Source: an uncultured Alistipes sp.
GTDB lineage: Bacteria > Bacteroidota > Bacteroidia > Bacteroidales > Rikenellaceae
Length of the DNA stretch: 64,000 bases
Assembly: GCF_963931675.1 (NCBI RefSeq)
Contig: NZ_OZ007039.1
Location: forward strand, 1,707,657 to 1,771,656
Reading direction: 5' to 3'
The notes beneath the pieces are model-generated. The model was not told the DNA's origin. It made no database searches and saw only the letters and a program-made list of their open reading frames with translations. Positions 8,845 through 17,799 of the stretch are shown here, in pieces. Made by a program: the position numbers and the translations under genes. Positions within the stretch are counted from its first letter, which is position 1, and each line of letters starts with the position of its first letter.

Positions 8845-10050
8845 CTATGCGTAATTATCCAACTGCTTGATTGAAGAAATAAAATTTGCACCCACTCCAA
8901 TCAGAAAGATAACCCATCCGCTGATCATAAAGACGGATGTGATACCCCATGCTTCCACCCAATATCCTGAAGCTACGATACCCAGCATTGATGGAAAGGT
9001 ACTCAAACTAAAGATGAGAGAAAAAGTCCGTCCAAGCATGTCCGAAGCCAAGTTCTGCTGAATAATAGCGATGAAAAGCGCATGGTAAATGGAATAGGCT
9101 ATGCCTCCTGTAAATGTTAGGCAAACAAAACCTATAAATGCGCTTGATGGTAAATAACTGGCGCTAATCAGATACAATCCCAATATCACATAAGCCGTAT
9201 GCATCACTAATGTTTGCTTGCTTTTCAAAGCCTTACAGGCAAGTACTAAACCGCCCAACAATGCCCCTGAGCCCCAACCCATTTCCACAACTCCCATTTG
9301 CAAAATGTTTCCGTTGAAATGCAGAAGCGTCATAAAAGGAAATAACGTAAAAACAGGCATAAGGACAAAAGTCACCAGCGTAAAGCATACGAATAAAGGC
9401 AAAATGCCCATTGTACGCCGCAAGGTATGCCAACATTCCGTCAGTTCTTTTTTGAAATCTGGAAGAACTTTCGTTTTTTGAAGAGAAGGAATCTGGACAC
9501 AAAGTAAGGTCAGACAAGCAGCAACAGCTCCGATCACATCTATGAGCAGAATATACTGTATGGGAAGCCAAACAACGAGGCTTGCCCCTACAACGGGAGC
9601 TATCACCTCACTGAAGGATTGAATGGAATGGTACAAACCTGATACCCTGACAAGATGGTGCTTGGGAACCAGTAGAGGGATGCTTGCCTGTAAAGCAGGT
9701 GCATGAAACGTACTGCCTATTGAACGACAAGCAGTCAATAGATAAAAAAAAGAAAGGTCTTTATAACCCTTGGTTATCACAATAAAAAGACATAGGGTAC
9801 AGAACGCGATGAACAAGTCCGAATAAAACATCGTTTTCTTTCGATTCCATCTGTCAACATAGACCCCGGCAAACAAGCCTAATACAAATTGTGGTAAAAA
9901 TCCAGCTAAAATAGCCAGAGATAAAGCTGTCGGGGATTTAAATTCGTTGCTAATCCAAAAAATAATGGAGAAGCCAACAATCGTACTTGTTAAAATAGAT
10001 ATGAGTTGGCCTATTCCTATCACGGCCAAAGTTGATTTCCAATGATTCAT
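8845..10050 (-). CDS. mef(En2): MFS macrolide efflux transporter Mef(En2)
   Basis: 401 aa with about 12 hydrophobic segments along its length. The conserved MFS loop between helices 2 and 3 is visible as GVYVDRWNRKKTMFYSDL (about residues 62-79). The N-terminus (NHWKSTLAVIGIGQLISILTS) is like Mef-type efflux pumps. It should export 14- and 15-membered macrolides across the inner membrane by proton antiport. It is transcribed leftward together with lnu. Its promoter would lie in the gap up to the tRNA gene; no clear TAnnTTTG was pinned down there. Confidence 0.87.
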   Translation of the reverse strand: MNHWKSTLAVIGIGQLISILTSTIVGFSIIFWISNEFKSPTALSLAILAGFLPQFVLGLFAGVYVDRWNRKKTMFYSDLFIAFCTLCLFIVITKGYKDLSFFYLLTACRSIGSTFHAPALQASIPLLVPKHHLVRVSGLYHSIQSFSEVIAPVVGASLVVWLPIQYILLIDVIGAVAACLTLLCVQIPSLQKTKVLPDFKKELTECWHTLRRTMGILPLFVCFTLVTFVLMPVFTLFPFMTLLHFNGNILQMGVVEMGWGSGALLGGLVLACKALKSKQTLVMHTAYVILGLYLISASYLPSSAFIGFVCLTFTGGIAYSIYHALFIAIIQQNLASDMLGRTFSLIFSLSTFPSMLGIVASGYWVEAWGITSVFMISGWVIFLIGVGANFISSIKQLDNYA

Positions 10051-10376
10051 TGTGCTAATATTTCATGCGTTTATAGATAAGTACTTTCGTACATTAAGCA
10101 AAACGAAATTCTATCCACACAAAAAACTTGTATTATAATCCACTCCTGACGTTGGAATACAATAACAAATACTTTCAGGACGATGTAAAGTCCTGAAAAA
10201 TCAAACTGAATGGATAGATAAATATTAGTCTTTTCTCATCGGATTCTTTTAATATCGCTACTCTTTTATTATGTAGTGGTTGTATTATCTTAAATAAAAC
10301 AAAAACACCGACTTTACATTCTTGGGTGTAAAACTGGGTGTTTGTTTTGCAATCTGCTGATTTTCAGCGTTTGTTG
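10051..10376. other. Right end of the element: two hairpins, no gene
   Basis: This 326-bp gap has no credible ORF. A perfect 9-bp hairpin (TTTCAGGAC 10173-10181 / GTCCTGAAA 10190-10198) and a nested one (AACACC/GGTGTT around TTTACA/TGTAAA, about 10303-10341) are visible. Read on the minus strand the second is followed by a T-rich run, so it may terminate tRNA-Ser transcription. The att junction should be within or just left of the tRNA 3' end at 10377. Confidence 0.55.
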
Positions 10377-10463
10377 CGGAGAGAGAGGGATTCGAACCCC
10401 CGGTACAGTTGCCCGTACACCGCATTTCGAGTGCGGCCCGATCGACCACTCCGGCATCTCTCC
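10377..10463 (-). tRNA. tRNA-Ser (CGA)
   Basis: The minus strand folds as a class II tRNA of 87 nt: acceptor stem GGAGAGA/TCTCTCC, discriminator G, anticodon stem CCGCA/TGCGG with loop CTCGAAA (anticodon CGA), a long variable arm, and a T arm with GGTTCGAATCC. CCA is not encoded. Its 3' end abuts the mobile element, as expected if the element uses this tRNA as attachment site and restores its 3' end on integration. Confidence 0.95.
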
Positions 10464-10860
10464 TTTTTGATCGTGAAGCGCAGCGTTTGCCTTGTATTAC
10501 CTTGCCTCCTGCCCTCAGCATTCCGTCTCCTGCTCCTGGCCCTTTGCCCTCTGCATCCCGTCTCCTGCCTCCAGCACTCAGCCCCCCCCCTGCACTTCAC
10601 CCCGAAACTCTCGTTTTGGGACTGCAAATATAGACATATTTTTTATTTTTTTACAGTTCCCGGTAAAAAAAATGCGCCGGAACCGAAATTTATCCCCGAA
10701 AATGCCCCGAAAGCCTCTTTTTACTCCGAAAAAGACTATCTTTGTAGACATCCCTAAATGCAGTATTCGGGGATCTGCTCCGTTTATGGAGTAGAATGAT
10801 ACGAAAATCGGTATGATTTTCGTTTCTTAAGCAAGAAACTAACGCAAACATTTGTGCGCT
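10464..10860. other. Intergenic region with imperfect repeats and one hairpin
   Basis: There is no credible gene. A C/T-rich stretch holds two imperfect copies of a 21-bp unit (about 10512-10532 and 10547-10567, CCCTC-GCAT-CCGTCTCCTG). A perfect 9-bp hairpin, ACGAAAATC (10801-10809) / GATTTTCGT (10815-10823), lies 38 bp upstream of the next start and may be an mRNA leader structure. Confidence 0.5.
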
Positions 10861-12018
10861 ATGAAACAGTTCAAGGTTTTAATCGGAATAGCCTCCCTGA
10901 TGGTCGGAGCGGTCGGATGCTCGTCGCTCTACCAGGCCTCGGCCGGTTATGCTTCCGACGATCTCTATGCCGTCCATAACCGCGCCGAGATCGCCCGCAA
11001 GCAGCAGGCCGAAGCCGAAGCGAAGCGTGCCGAAGCCGCAGCCCGCAAGGCCGAATGGGAAGCCCGGATCGCAGAGGCTGAGGCCGCTGCGGCCGAAAAC
11101 CGCTATTATGAGTACTCCTCTCCCGATGCGAACCCTTACGAGAGCATTCTCGCCGACGATTATGAAAGCGCCTATGCCCGTCGTCTGAGAGGGTTCGAAT
11201 CGCCTACCTACAAGATGCCGTCGAGTTATCTCGATGCTCGTTACAGCTCGGCGTTCACCTATGCGTCGGCCTATGACCCCGCCTTCTACAACATCGTGAT
11301 CTCCGGAGACCAGGTCTGGGTTGAGCCCAAGTACATCACGTCGATGTTCGGAACCTGGGGCGGAACCATTCTCTGCGATCCCTGGTATTACGGTTGGAAC
11401 TGGCCTTGGGGCCCGAGTTTTACGTTCGGAAGCTGGGGCTGGAGTTTCGGTTGGTACAATCCCTGGTATTATTCGTGGTACAGCCCCTGGCGGCCGTGGT
11501 ACAGTTCGTGGTATGATCCCTGGTGGGGGCCCGGCTGGTACGGGTGGTATGGCTGGCACGGTCACCCGCACTGGGGTCCCGGGTGGCACGGGAGTGTGCC
11601 CCGCCGGAACTATTACGCCAATCCGGGCGGCCGCAACCATAGGGGCTATACGCCCGGGCGGGCGACGTCGGGACGCACGTACGGAGTCGGATCCGGCAGT
11701 TATAACTCCTCGCGCGGGAACAGCGGCCGCAGGGGTAGCGTTTCCTACGAATCCCGTTACGGCAGCCGCCGGGACAACAGCCCCTTCGGCAACAACTCCC
11801 GCGGCAACCGCAACAACAGTTACAACAACTACAACAACTATAACAACTACAACAGCAACCGGACTCCGAGTTACAACAGCGGCTCGCGTGGCAGCAGCTA
11901 CAACAGCGGCGGCAGTTTCGGCGGTTCGCGTGGCGGTTCGATGGGCGGCAGCTACGGCGGCGGAGGCGGTTCGCGCGGCGGTTCGGCCGGAGGCGGCGGA
12001 AGCCGGGGCAGCCGGTAG
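10861..12018 (+). CDS. Lipoprotein with Ala/Glu coiled coil, Trp/Tyr/Gly-rich and Asn/Gly/Ser-rich tail
   Basis: 385 aa from ATG 10861. A lipoprotein signal is clear (IGIASLMVGAVGCSS). Residues about 33-85 are an Ala/Glu/Arg coiled coil. Residues about 160-250 are extremely rich in Trp, Tyr, Gly and Pro (YNPWYYSWYSPW-like repeats). The rest is low-complexity Asn/Ser/Gly/Arg (NNYNNYN, SRGGS). No enzyme motif is seen. By composition it may be a surface or envelope-associated structural lipoprotein. Similar Trp/Tyr-Gly-rich lipoproteins occur in Bacteroidales, but function is unknown. It is probably co-transcribed with the FadL-like gene 27 bp downstream. Confidence 0.8.
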   Translation: MKQFKVLIGIASLMVGAVGCSSLYQASAGYASDDLYAVHNRAEIARKQQAEAEAKRAEAAARKAEWEARIAEAEAAAAENRYYEYSSPDANPYESILADDYESAYARRLRGFESPTYKMPSSYLDARYSSAFTYASAYDPAFYNIVISGDQVWVEPKYITSMFGTWGGTILCDPWYYGWNWPWGPSFTFGSWGWSFGWYNPWYYSWYSPWRPWYSSWYDPWWGPGWYGWYGWHGHPHWGPGWHGSVPRRNYYANPGGRNHRGYTPGRATSGRTYGVGSGSYNSSRGNSGRRGSVSYESRYGSRRDNSPFGNNSRGNRNNSYNNYNNYNNYNSNRTPSYNSGSRGSSYNSGGSFGGSRGGSMGGSYGGGGGSRGGSAGGGGSRGSR

Positions 12019-12045
12019 TTTTCGGTTTCTCAAAAAGGTTTGAAT

Positions 12046-13797
12046 ATGAAAGGTTTGAAGAAAATAGGAATTTTGTGCCTTGCGGTGCTTGCCGCCATGC
12101 CCCTCCGGGCTCAAACTGCCGATCGTCAGATCAACTACGGATTCGGGGGATCGGTGCTGAACCGCGACATGCTCTGGGCATCGGATTTCGCCGAACTGAG
12201 CCGCACGCACCTCTTCGGAACGGCCCGGGCCATGGGTATGGGAGGGGCCTTCACGTCGCTCGGCGCCGACCTTACGTCGATGGCGCTCAATCCGGCCGGG
12301 TTGGGCATGTACCGCAGCAGCGAGTTCTCCTTCACGCCGCTGGTTAGCGTGTCGCACGCCTCGACGGACGGAACCGCCACGTGGCAGAACAACAACAAGA
12401 CCCGTTTTGCCTTCGCCAATATCGGCGTGGCGCTGAACGTCTTCGAGAGCGGTTCCGGAGCGCTGACCAGCCTGACGGTGGGGTTGGGGCTCAACCGTAT
12501 CGCCGATTTCAATACGCGCTACTCGTTCTCTTCGGAGTCGCTCTTCGACCCCTCGACCGGGGCCTATATGCCGACCATCGGGGATATCTTCTCCCAGCAG
12601 TTGAACTCCTGGGGAACGCGACCCAATTCGTCGAATCAGTTGCTGATGCAAGACCTGCACCCCAGCGTGTGGCCTGCGGCACTGGGCTATGACGGTTATA
12701 TGGTCGATTACTTTTCTGATGGCGGAAACAACCCCTGGGGCGTAGCGCGTATTGGCGGAAATGCTTCGGTGCTGCACTCGTTGGATGTGGTCAACAGCGG
12801 GTCGATCAACGAGTTCGATATTTCGCTGGGCGGCAACATCAACAACATCGTCTACTTCGGTGCCACGCTCGGCATCCAGAGCGTCTACAAGCGCACGGCG
12901 ATGACCTATCAGGAGGAGTACGGCTATTTCAACACGAACGGCGTGGCGCAGACGCTCAATCGGGAGACCGGCGAGTGGTCGAATCTGACCCAGCAGCTCG
13001 AAATGATGAACCTCTACCAGCGGATGACGATCGACGGCAGCGGTGTCAACCTCAAGCTGGGTGTCGTGGTGCGCCCGATCGCGGGGTTGCGGCTGGGTGC
13101 GGCTTTCCACACGCCGACCTACTATTCGCTCGACTACTCCTATCGGGCCGGGATCACGACGCGCATCGTGCAGACCGAGGATATTATCAACAACGGCCCG
13201 GTCCATGGAGTGGAGGCCGGGAACGACTCCCCGACGGCCACCAACGAGGGCCCGGACAGTTGGAGCTTCACTTCGCCGGCGCGGTTGATGTTCGGGGCGT
13301 CGTACACGTTCGGGAACTTCGCCATCGTGTCGGTGGACTACGAGCGCGACTGGTACAACGGGATCCGCATGAAGGATGTGCCGCGTTACAACGACCTCCT
13401 GACGGAGGACTACAAGGCTGAATTCAAGCACGATTTCCAGGCGACGAACTCCCTGCGTGTGGGTGCCGAGATCCGTCCGCTGCCGTTCCTGGCGCTGCGT
13501 GTGGGCGGCGGCTTCACCGACTCGATGCTCAAGGAGCGCGATACCTATACGTATGGGGTCAATACCGGGATGCCGGTGACCTATAAGAGCTGCTATGTCT
13601 CGGCGGGACTCGGGGTGTCGTTGTCGCGCAGCGTGACGCTCGACATCGCCTATCAGAACGTTTCCGACAAGTTGAACGGCTATCAGCTCTTCTGCAGTCA
13701 GGATTACGACACGGGTGATCTGATGACCTGGACCGGGGTTTATGAAACTTCGCTGACGCGCCACTACATCGCCATGACGCTCAACTTCCGTTTCTGA
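12046..13797 (+). CDS. OmpP1/FadL-like outer-membrane beta-barrel
   Basis: 583 aa from ATG 12046, preceded by AAAAGG. A Sec signal peptide ends in PLRAQ. The mature start shows FadL-family features: GTARAMGMGGAF and SLGADLTSMALNPAGLGM, followed by alternating strand patterns to a C-terminal aromatic barrel end (MTLNFRF). The family forms outer-membrane channels for hydrophobic compounds; in Bacteroidetes the substrate is usually unknown. The earlier ATG-less extension at 12040 is not needed. A terminator follows. Confidence 0.8.
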   Translation: MKGLKKIGILCLAVLAAMPLRAQTADRQINYGFGGSVLNRDMLWASDFAELSRTHLFGTARAMGMGGAFTSLGADLTSMALNPAGLGMYRSSEFSFTPLVSVSHASTDGTATWQNNNKTRFAFANIGVALNVFESGSGALTSLTVGLGLNRIADFNTRYSFSSESLFDPSTGAYMPTIGDIFSQQLNSWGTRPNSSNQLLMQDLHPSVWPAALGYDGYMVDYFSDGGNNPWGVARIGGNASVLHSLDVVNSGSINEFDISLGGNINNIVYFGATLGIQSVYKRTAMTYQEEYGYFNTNGVAQTLNRETGEWSNLTQQLEMMNLYQRMTIDGSGVNLKLGVVVRPIAGLRLGAAFHTPTYYSLDYSYRAGITTRIVQTEDIINNGPVHGVEAGNDSPTATNEGPDSWSFTSPARLMFGASYTFGNFAIVSVDYERDWYNGIRMKDVPRYNDLLTEDYKAEFKHDFQATNSLRVGAEIRPLPFLALRVGGGFTDSMLKERDTYTYGVNTGMPVTYKSCYVSAGLGVSLSRSVTLDIAYQNVSDKLNGYQLFCSQDYDTGDLMTWTGVYETSLTRHYIAMTLNFRF

Positions 13798-13820
13798 GCC
13801 CCGTCAAAGATGAATTATCG

Positions 13821-13852
13821 GGTCCGCTTCGTGGCGGACCTTTTATTTTTTT
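13821..13852 (+). terminator. Rho-independent terminator after the FadL-like gene
   Basis: Stem GGTCCGC (13821-13827) / GCGGACC (13834-13840), loop TTCGTG, then TTTTATTTTTTT. Confidence 0.88.
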
Positions 13853-13853
13853 G

Positions 13854-13861
13854 TATATTTG
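13854..13861 (+). promoter_or_regulatory. Candidate proS promoter -7 element
   Basis: TATATTTG matches TAnnTTTG exactly and starts right after the terminator T-run, 33 bp upstream of proS. The -33 position is only a partial match (TTCG). Confidence 0.55.
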
Positions 13862-13894
13862 CGCCACGAAACGAATGTAAAAACAAAATAGACA

Positions 13895-15379
13895 ATGGCA
13901 AAGGAACTCAAAGACCTCACCAAATCGGACGAGAACTACTCGCAATGGTACAACGATCTGGTGGTGAAGGCCGGACTGGCTGAAAACTCGGCCGTGCGCG
14001 GGTGTATGGTCATCAAGCCCTACGGTTACGCCATCTGGGAGAAGATGCACGACGCGCTGGACAAGATGTTCAAGGAGACGGGACACCAGAACGCCTATTT
14101 CCCGCTCTTCATTCCGAAATCCTTCTTCTCGAAGGAGGCCCACCACGTGGAGGGTTTCGCCAAGGAGTGCGCCGTGGTGACGCACTACCGCCTGAAGAAC
14201 GATCCCGAAGGCAAAGGTGTGGTGGTTGATCCCGACGCCAAACTCGAAGAGGAGCTGATCGTGCGCCCGACTTCGGAAACGATTATCTGGAATACCTACA
14301 AGAACTGGATCCAGTCGTACCGCGACCTGCCGATCCTCTGCAACCAGTGGGCCAACGTCGTGCGCTGGGAGATGCGCACGCGCCTGTTCCTGCGGACGGC
14401 GGAATTCCTCTGGCAGGAGGGCCACACGGCCCATGCCACCCGCGAAGAGGCCATCGAGGAGGCTACGAAGATGATCCATGTCTACCAGAAGTTTGCCGAG
14501 GAGTGGATGTCGCTGCCGGTGATCGTGGGGCACAAGTCGCCCAACGAACGGTTTGCCGGGGCCGAGGATACGCTGACGATCGAGGCACTGATGCAGGACG
14601 GCAAGGCGCTGCAGAGCGGTACGTCGCACTTCCTGGGGCAGAATTTCGCCAAGGCCTTCGACGTGCAGTACGTCAACAAGGAGGGCAAGCTCGAATACGT
14701 ATGGGCTACGTCGTGGGGCGTCTCGACCCGGCTGATGGGTGCGCTCATCATGGCCCACTCGGACAACAACGGACTGGTGCTGCCGCCGAAACTCGCGCCG
14801 ATCCAGGTGGTGATGATCCCCATCTACAAGGGCGAGGAGCAGCTTGCGGAGATTCGCAAGCGCTTCGAGACCATTGCCGAGGGGCTGAAGGCCAAGGGCA
14901 TTTCGGTGAAGATCGATGACCGCGACAACGTGCGTTCGGGCTTCAAGTTTGCCGAGTACGAGCTGAAGGGAGTGCCGGTTCGTCTGGCCATGGGCCCGCG
15001 CGACATGGAGAACGACACGATCGAGCTCGTGCGCCGCGATACGCTCGAAAAGGAGACCGTGCCGCAGGAGGGGCTTGTCGACCGGATCGAGGGTTTGATG
15101 ACCGGGATTCAGGAGAATATTTACCGCAAGGCGCTGGCTTACCGCGAGTCGATGATCACGAAGGTCGACACGTGGGAGGAGTTCAAGGAGGTGCTCGAAA
15201 CCAAGGGAGGCTTCATCTCGGCGCATTGGGACGGCACGGTCGAGACCGAAGTGGCGATCAAGGATGCCACGAAGGCCACGATCCGCTGCATTCCGATCGA
15301 CGCGCCCGAAGAGGAGGGTGTCTGCGTCTTCTCCGGCAAGCCGTCGCACCGCCGCGTGCTCTTCGCCCGCAGCTATTAG
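13895..15379 (+). CDS. proS: Prolyl-tRNA synthetase (ProS, archaeal/eukaryal-like type)
   Basis: 494 aa, the length of the compact type lacking the YbaK-like insertion. Class II motifs are visible: [16 protein letters not shown] (motif 2 region), [26 protein letters not shown], and motif 3 [25 protein letters not shown]. The anticodon-binding domain (about residues 300-390) and a C-terminal domain ending in the conserved Tyr (FARSY) follow. It charges tRNA-Pro in the cytoplasm. It is a single-gene unit with its own promoter. Confidence 0.97.
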   Translation: MAKELKDLTKSDENYSQWYNDLVVKAGLAENSAVRGCMVIKPYGYAIWEKMHDALDKMFKETGHQNAYFPLFIPKSFFSKEAHHVEGFAKECAVVTHYRLKNDPEGKGVVVDPDAKLEEELIVRPTSETIIWNTYKNWIQSYRDLPILCNQWANVVRWEMRTRLFLRTAEFLWQEGHTAHATREEAIEEATKMIHVYQKFAEEWMSLPVIVGHKSPNERFAGAEDTLTIEALMQDGKALQSGTSHFLGQNFAKAFDVQYVNKEGKLEYVWATSWGVSTRLMGALIMAHSDNNGLVLPPKLAPIQVVMIPIYKGEEQLAEIRKRFETIAEGLKAKGISVKIDDRDNVRSGFKFAEYELKGVPVRLAMGPRDMENDTIELVRRDTLEKETVPQEGLVDRIEGLMTGIQENIYRKALAYRESMITKVDTWEEFKEVLETKGGFISAHWDGTVETEVAIKDATKATIRCIPIDAPEEEGVCVFSGKPSHRRVLFARSY

Positions 15380-15573
15380 TCTCCGGCGAGGAGGAGATCA
15401 GGGTGGCATCCGGTTCGGGTGCCGCCCTTTCTCATGGGGCGGAAACGTGCGCCAGTCGGGCTTTGTGGCTCCGGTGCGGACTTCCCGGGTGTGCTGGCTC
15501 TTTTTTTTCGACGCCACGAATCAAATTTTTTCGTACTTTTGACCCCTGTCCAAACAGCTAAACGGTTGAGCTT

Positions 15574-16473
15574 ATGTCGAACGAAGCGGAAATTCGGAAA
15601 CGGAAAATCTACCACGTCACCTTTGTCGGACTCGTGGTCAACCTCGTGTTGTCGTTGTTGAAACTTGCGGCCGGCATCGTGGGCCGAAGCGGCGCCATGG
15701 TTGCCGATGCCGTGCATTCGTTCTCCGACCTGGCCACCGACGTGGTGGTGATTGCCTTCGCGCGGATCTCCGCCAAGCCCCGCGACTCCGGCCACGACTA
15801 CGGCCACGGGAAGTACGAAACCCTCGCCACGATCATCATCAGCCTGGCGCTCGGCATCGTCGGTGCCGGGATCCTGTTCAACAGCATCGAGGGAATCCGG
15901 GTCGTTGTCGAGGGCGGCAGCCTTCCGCGTCCGGGCGCCGTGGCGCTCATTGCCGCGCTTGTTTCGATCCTTGTCAAGGAGATCCTCTACCGTTATACGG
16001 TGCGGGAGGGTCGTGCGCTCCAGAGCCCGAGTGTCGTGGCCAACGCCTGGCACCACCGCAGCGACGCCCTTTCGTCGCTCGGGACGCTGGCCGGAATCGG
16101 CTGCGCCTACTTCCTCGGAGCAAAATGGCGGATCGCCGATCCCATTGCGGCCCTGGTCGTGGCGGTCTTCATCTTCAAGATCGCCTTCGACCTCATCCGC
16201 ACGGGCCTGAGCGAACTGCTCGAACAGTCGCTGCCGGAGGATGTCGAGCAGGAGATTCTCGCTATCGTCACGTCGAATCCCGAGATCCGCGAGCCCCACA
16301 ACCTGCGCACGCGCCGCATCGGCGCCTCGATCGCCATCGAGGTGCACGTCCGCATGGACGGACAGATGACCGTGGAGCACTCCCATGCCCTGACCGTCGA
16401 GATCGAGCGACGGCTTCGGGCGCGTTTCGGCGAAGGGACCATGATCGCCATCCACGTGGAGCCGGTCAAGTGA
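15574..16473 (+). CDS. Cation diffusion facilitator (CDF) metal transporter
   Basis: 299 aa. About six hydrophobic helices span residues 12-210. Metal-site motifs are present: ADAVHSFSDLATD (HxxxD in TM2) and HHRSDALSS (HxxxD in TM5). The cytoplasmic C-terminal domain (about 215-299) has the CDF dimerisation fold with HVRMD and HSHAL metal ligands. Members export Zn, Fe, Mn or Co by proton antiport; the metal cannot be told from sequence alone. A TACTTTTG -7 element sits at 15534-15541. Confidence 0.92.
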   Translation: MSNEAEIRKRKIYHVTFVGLVVNLVLSLLKLAAGIVGRSGAMVADAVHSFSDLATDVVVIAFARISAKPRDSGHDYGHGKYETLATIIISLALGIVGAGILFNSIEGIRVVVEGGSLPRPGAVALIAALVSILVKEILYRYTVREGRALQSPSVVANAWHHRSDALSSLGTLAGIGCAYFLGAKWRIADPIAALVVAVFIFKIAFDLIRTGLSELLEQSLPEDVEQEILAIVTSNPEIREPHNLRTRRIGASIAIEVHVRMDGQMTVEHSHALTVEIERRLRARFGEGTMIAIHVEPVK

Positions 16474-16714
16474 GTGGCCCGTTTTCCTGGCACGGATTTT
16501 GCGTTCCGACCTGCGGGGAGGACCCCGAAAATGTTCACAAGAGTAGAAAAATTTGTTTTTTTCGGGAAATATCACTACCTTGCCGACGTAATCTCCCCTC
16601 CCCTGTCGGGGAAAGGGCGGAGAGTTGGAATTTATTGCAGGTTTGACAGAACGCTTAAAAAAGATTGCCTATCGGAAAAGACGCTACTCTTTGTAACTAA
16701 TTGGGAAAAAGAGT

Positions 16715-17299
16715 ATGAACGTGCAAGTATTAAGTGACCGGGTATTGCTTAATCACTACCTTTCCGGGGATCGGAGCGCTATGTCACAACTCATCGAACG
16801 TCACAGCCGCAGGGTCCGGGACTATATCAACATGATGGTCAAGGACCGGGATCTGGCCGACGATATTTTTCAGGAAACCTTCATCAAAGCCGTCCGCGTG
16901 ATCGACGAAGGCCGTTATACGGATAACGGCAAATTCCTGTCGTGGATTCTGCGGATCGCCCACAACCAGGTGATCGACTACTTCCGGGCACAGCGCCAGG
17001 ACAAGTCCGTGAGCGAATCCGAGGCGGGTTACGACATGCTCGGGACGCTCCGGTTTGCGGAACGGACCGTCGAGGACTCGATGGTCAGCGAGCAGATCGA
17101 ACGCGACGTGCGCGCCCTGATCGATTTGCTGCCCCCGGAGCAGCGTGAAGTCGTGATGATGCGCTACTTCTCGGGCCTGAGCTTCAAGGATATTGCCGAG
17201 CAGACCGACGTGAGTATCAATACCGCGTTGGGGCGGATGCGCTATGCGCTGATCAACCTGCGGCGCATGATCAAGGAAAAAAATCTGATTCTTTGCTGA
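16715..17299 (+). CDS. Sigma-70 family (ECF-like) RNA polymerase sigma factor
   Basis: 194 aa. Region 2 spans about residues 20-90 (DLADDIFQETFIKAVR and FLSWILRIAHNQVIDYFR are the core and -10 binding helices). Region 4 spans about 130-185 (LPPEQREVVMMRYFSGLSFKDIAEQTDVSINTALGRMRYAL, HTH). The size and lack of regions 1 and 3 fit an ECF-type factor. No anti-sigma FecR gene is adjacent; instead a small acidic ORF follows 24 bp downstream. Confidence 0.92.
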   Translation: MNVQVLSDRVLLNHYLSGDRSAMSQLIERHSRRVRDYINMMVKDRDLADDIFQETFIKAVRVIDEGRYTDNGKFLSWILRIAHNQVIDYFRAQRQDKSVSESEAGYDMLGTLRFAERTVEDSMVSEQIERDVRALIDLLPPEQREVVMMRYFSGLSFKDIAEQTDVSINTALGRMRYALINLRRMIKEKNLILC

Positions 17300-17323
17300 G
17301 GCGTACAATAATCCTCCCGGGGG

Positions 17324-17515
17324 ATGCGTTATAAGGATGACAACTCTCTTAAAACGACAACGCCTATGGAGGATATGGACCAAAACGAGATTTCGGACAA
17401 CGGCATCTCCGAAGACGAAGATCTGTTGATGCGGGAGGTGATACAAGGGGACGCGGATCTGTACTATCTGCACCATTACCTCTCGGACATCTTCCGAAAC
17501 GGGGATAATTTTTAA
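17324..17515 (+). CDS. Small acidic protein downstream of the sigma factor
   Basis: 63 aa (or 49 aa from a second ATG at 17366). The protein is strongly acidic in its middle (NEISDNGISEDEDLL) with a helical C-terminus (LYYLHHYLSDIFRNGD). It has no membrane segment. It is co-directional with the sigma gene and followed by a good terminator, so it is probably translated. A role as partner or modulator of the sigma factor is a guess from position. Confidence 0.6.
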   Translation: MRYKDDNSLKTTTPMEDMDQNEISDNGISEDEDLLMREVIQGDADLYYLHHYLSDIFRNGDNF

Positions 17516-17533
17516 GGGTTAATTTTTGATGGG

Positions 17534-17560
17534 GAAGGGCGCCGTGAGGTGCCCTTCATT
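17534..17560 (+). terminator. Rho-independent terminator of the sigma-factor unit
   Basis: Stem GAAGGGC (17534-17540) / GCCCTTC (17551-17557), followed by ATTTTGTTTT. Confidence 0.85.
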
Positions 17561-17799
17561 TTGTTTTGTGCGGTATCCCCGGACGGCAGGCCGGGCCGGA
17601 TTGCGGGAATGCACCGGTTGGCAGGCGGTTCCCCGATCGCGGGAACGGACCTCTTTTTGGTGTGTTGTATCGTAGATGATACTGTTATTTCTTCGTTTTA
17701 TCTCCAATTTTGCGCCAATAATCGACAGTGGAGGAGGGTGAGCAGCGTGAATTTCATCCGATTCCGGGATTCGATAAACGGAATCAAATCCTGATATTG

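Larger units (their letters stand above)
1..10376. mobile_element. NBU2-like mobilizable element (left end outside window)
   Basis: The region holds, in order, an integrase 3' end, DUF1016 nuclease, DUF3853 excisionase-like protein, RepA-like ATPase, toprim primase, structured oriT candidate, Mob/Pre relaxase, and the resistance pair lnu(AN2)-mef(En2). It stops exactly at the 3' end of a tRNA-Ser gene. Established knowledge: NBU2 of Bacteroides carries this resistance pair, has int-prm-mob organisation, and integrates into the 3' end of tRNA-Ser genes. The DNA is visibly more AT-rich than the core genes to its right. The left att site lies outside the window, so completeness cannot be judged. 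Identity with NBU2 itself is inferred from gene content, not from an alignment. Confidence 0.85.

Noticed and set aside
11321..12043. Overlapping 240-codon frame within the Trp/Gly-rich lipoprotein gene
   Set aside because: Its Gly/Ala/Thr/Arg-rich product mirrors the repetitive DNA read out of frame; it has no signal or domain and overlaps a lipoprotein with a clear lipobox.
10879..13764. Very long open frames opposite real genes (e.g. 10879-13764, 21429-25658, 30173-33184 and 35113-39294 on the minus strand)
   Set aside because: They lie antisense to well-recognised genes in GC-rich DNA, have Arg/Val/His-rich compositions without domains, and arise because stop codons are rare opposite GC-biased codons.
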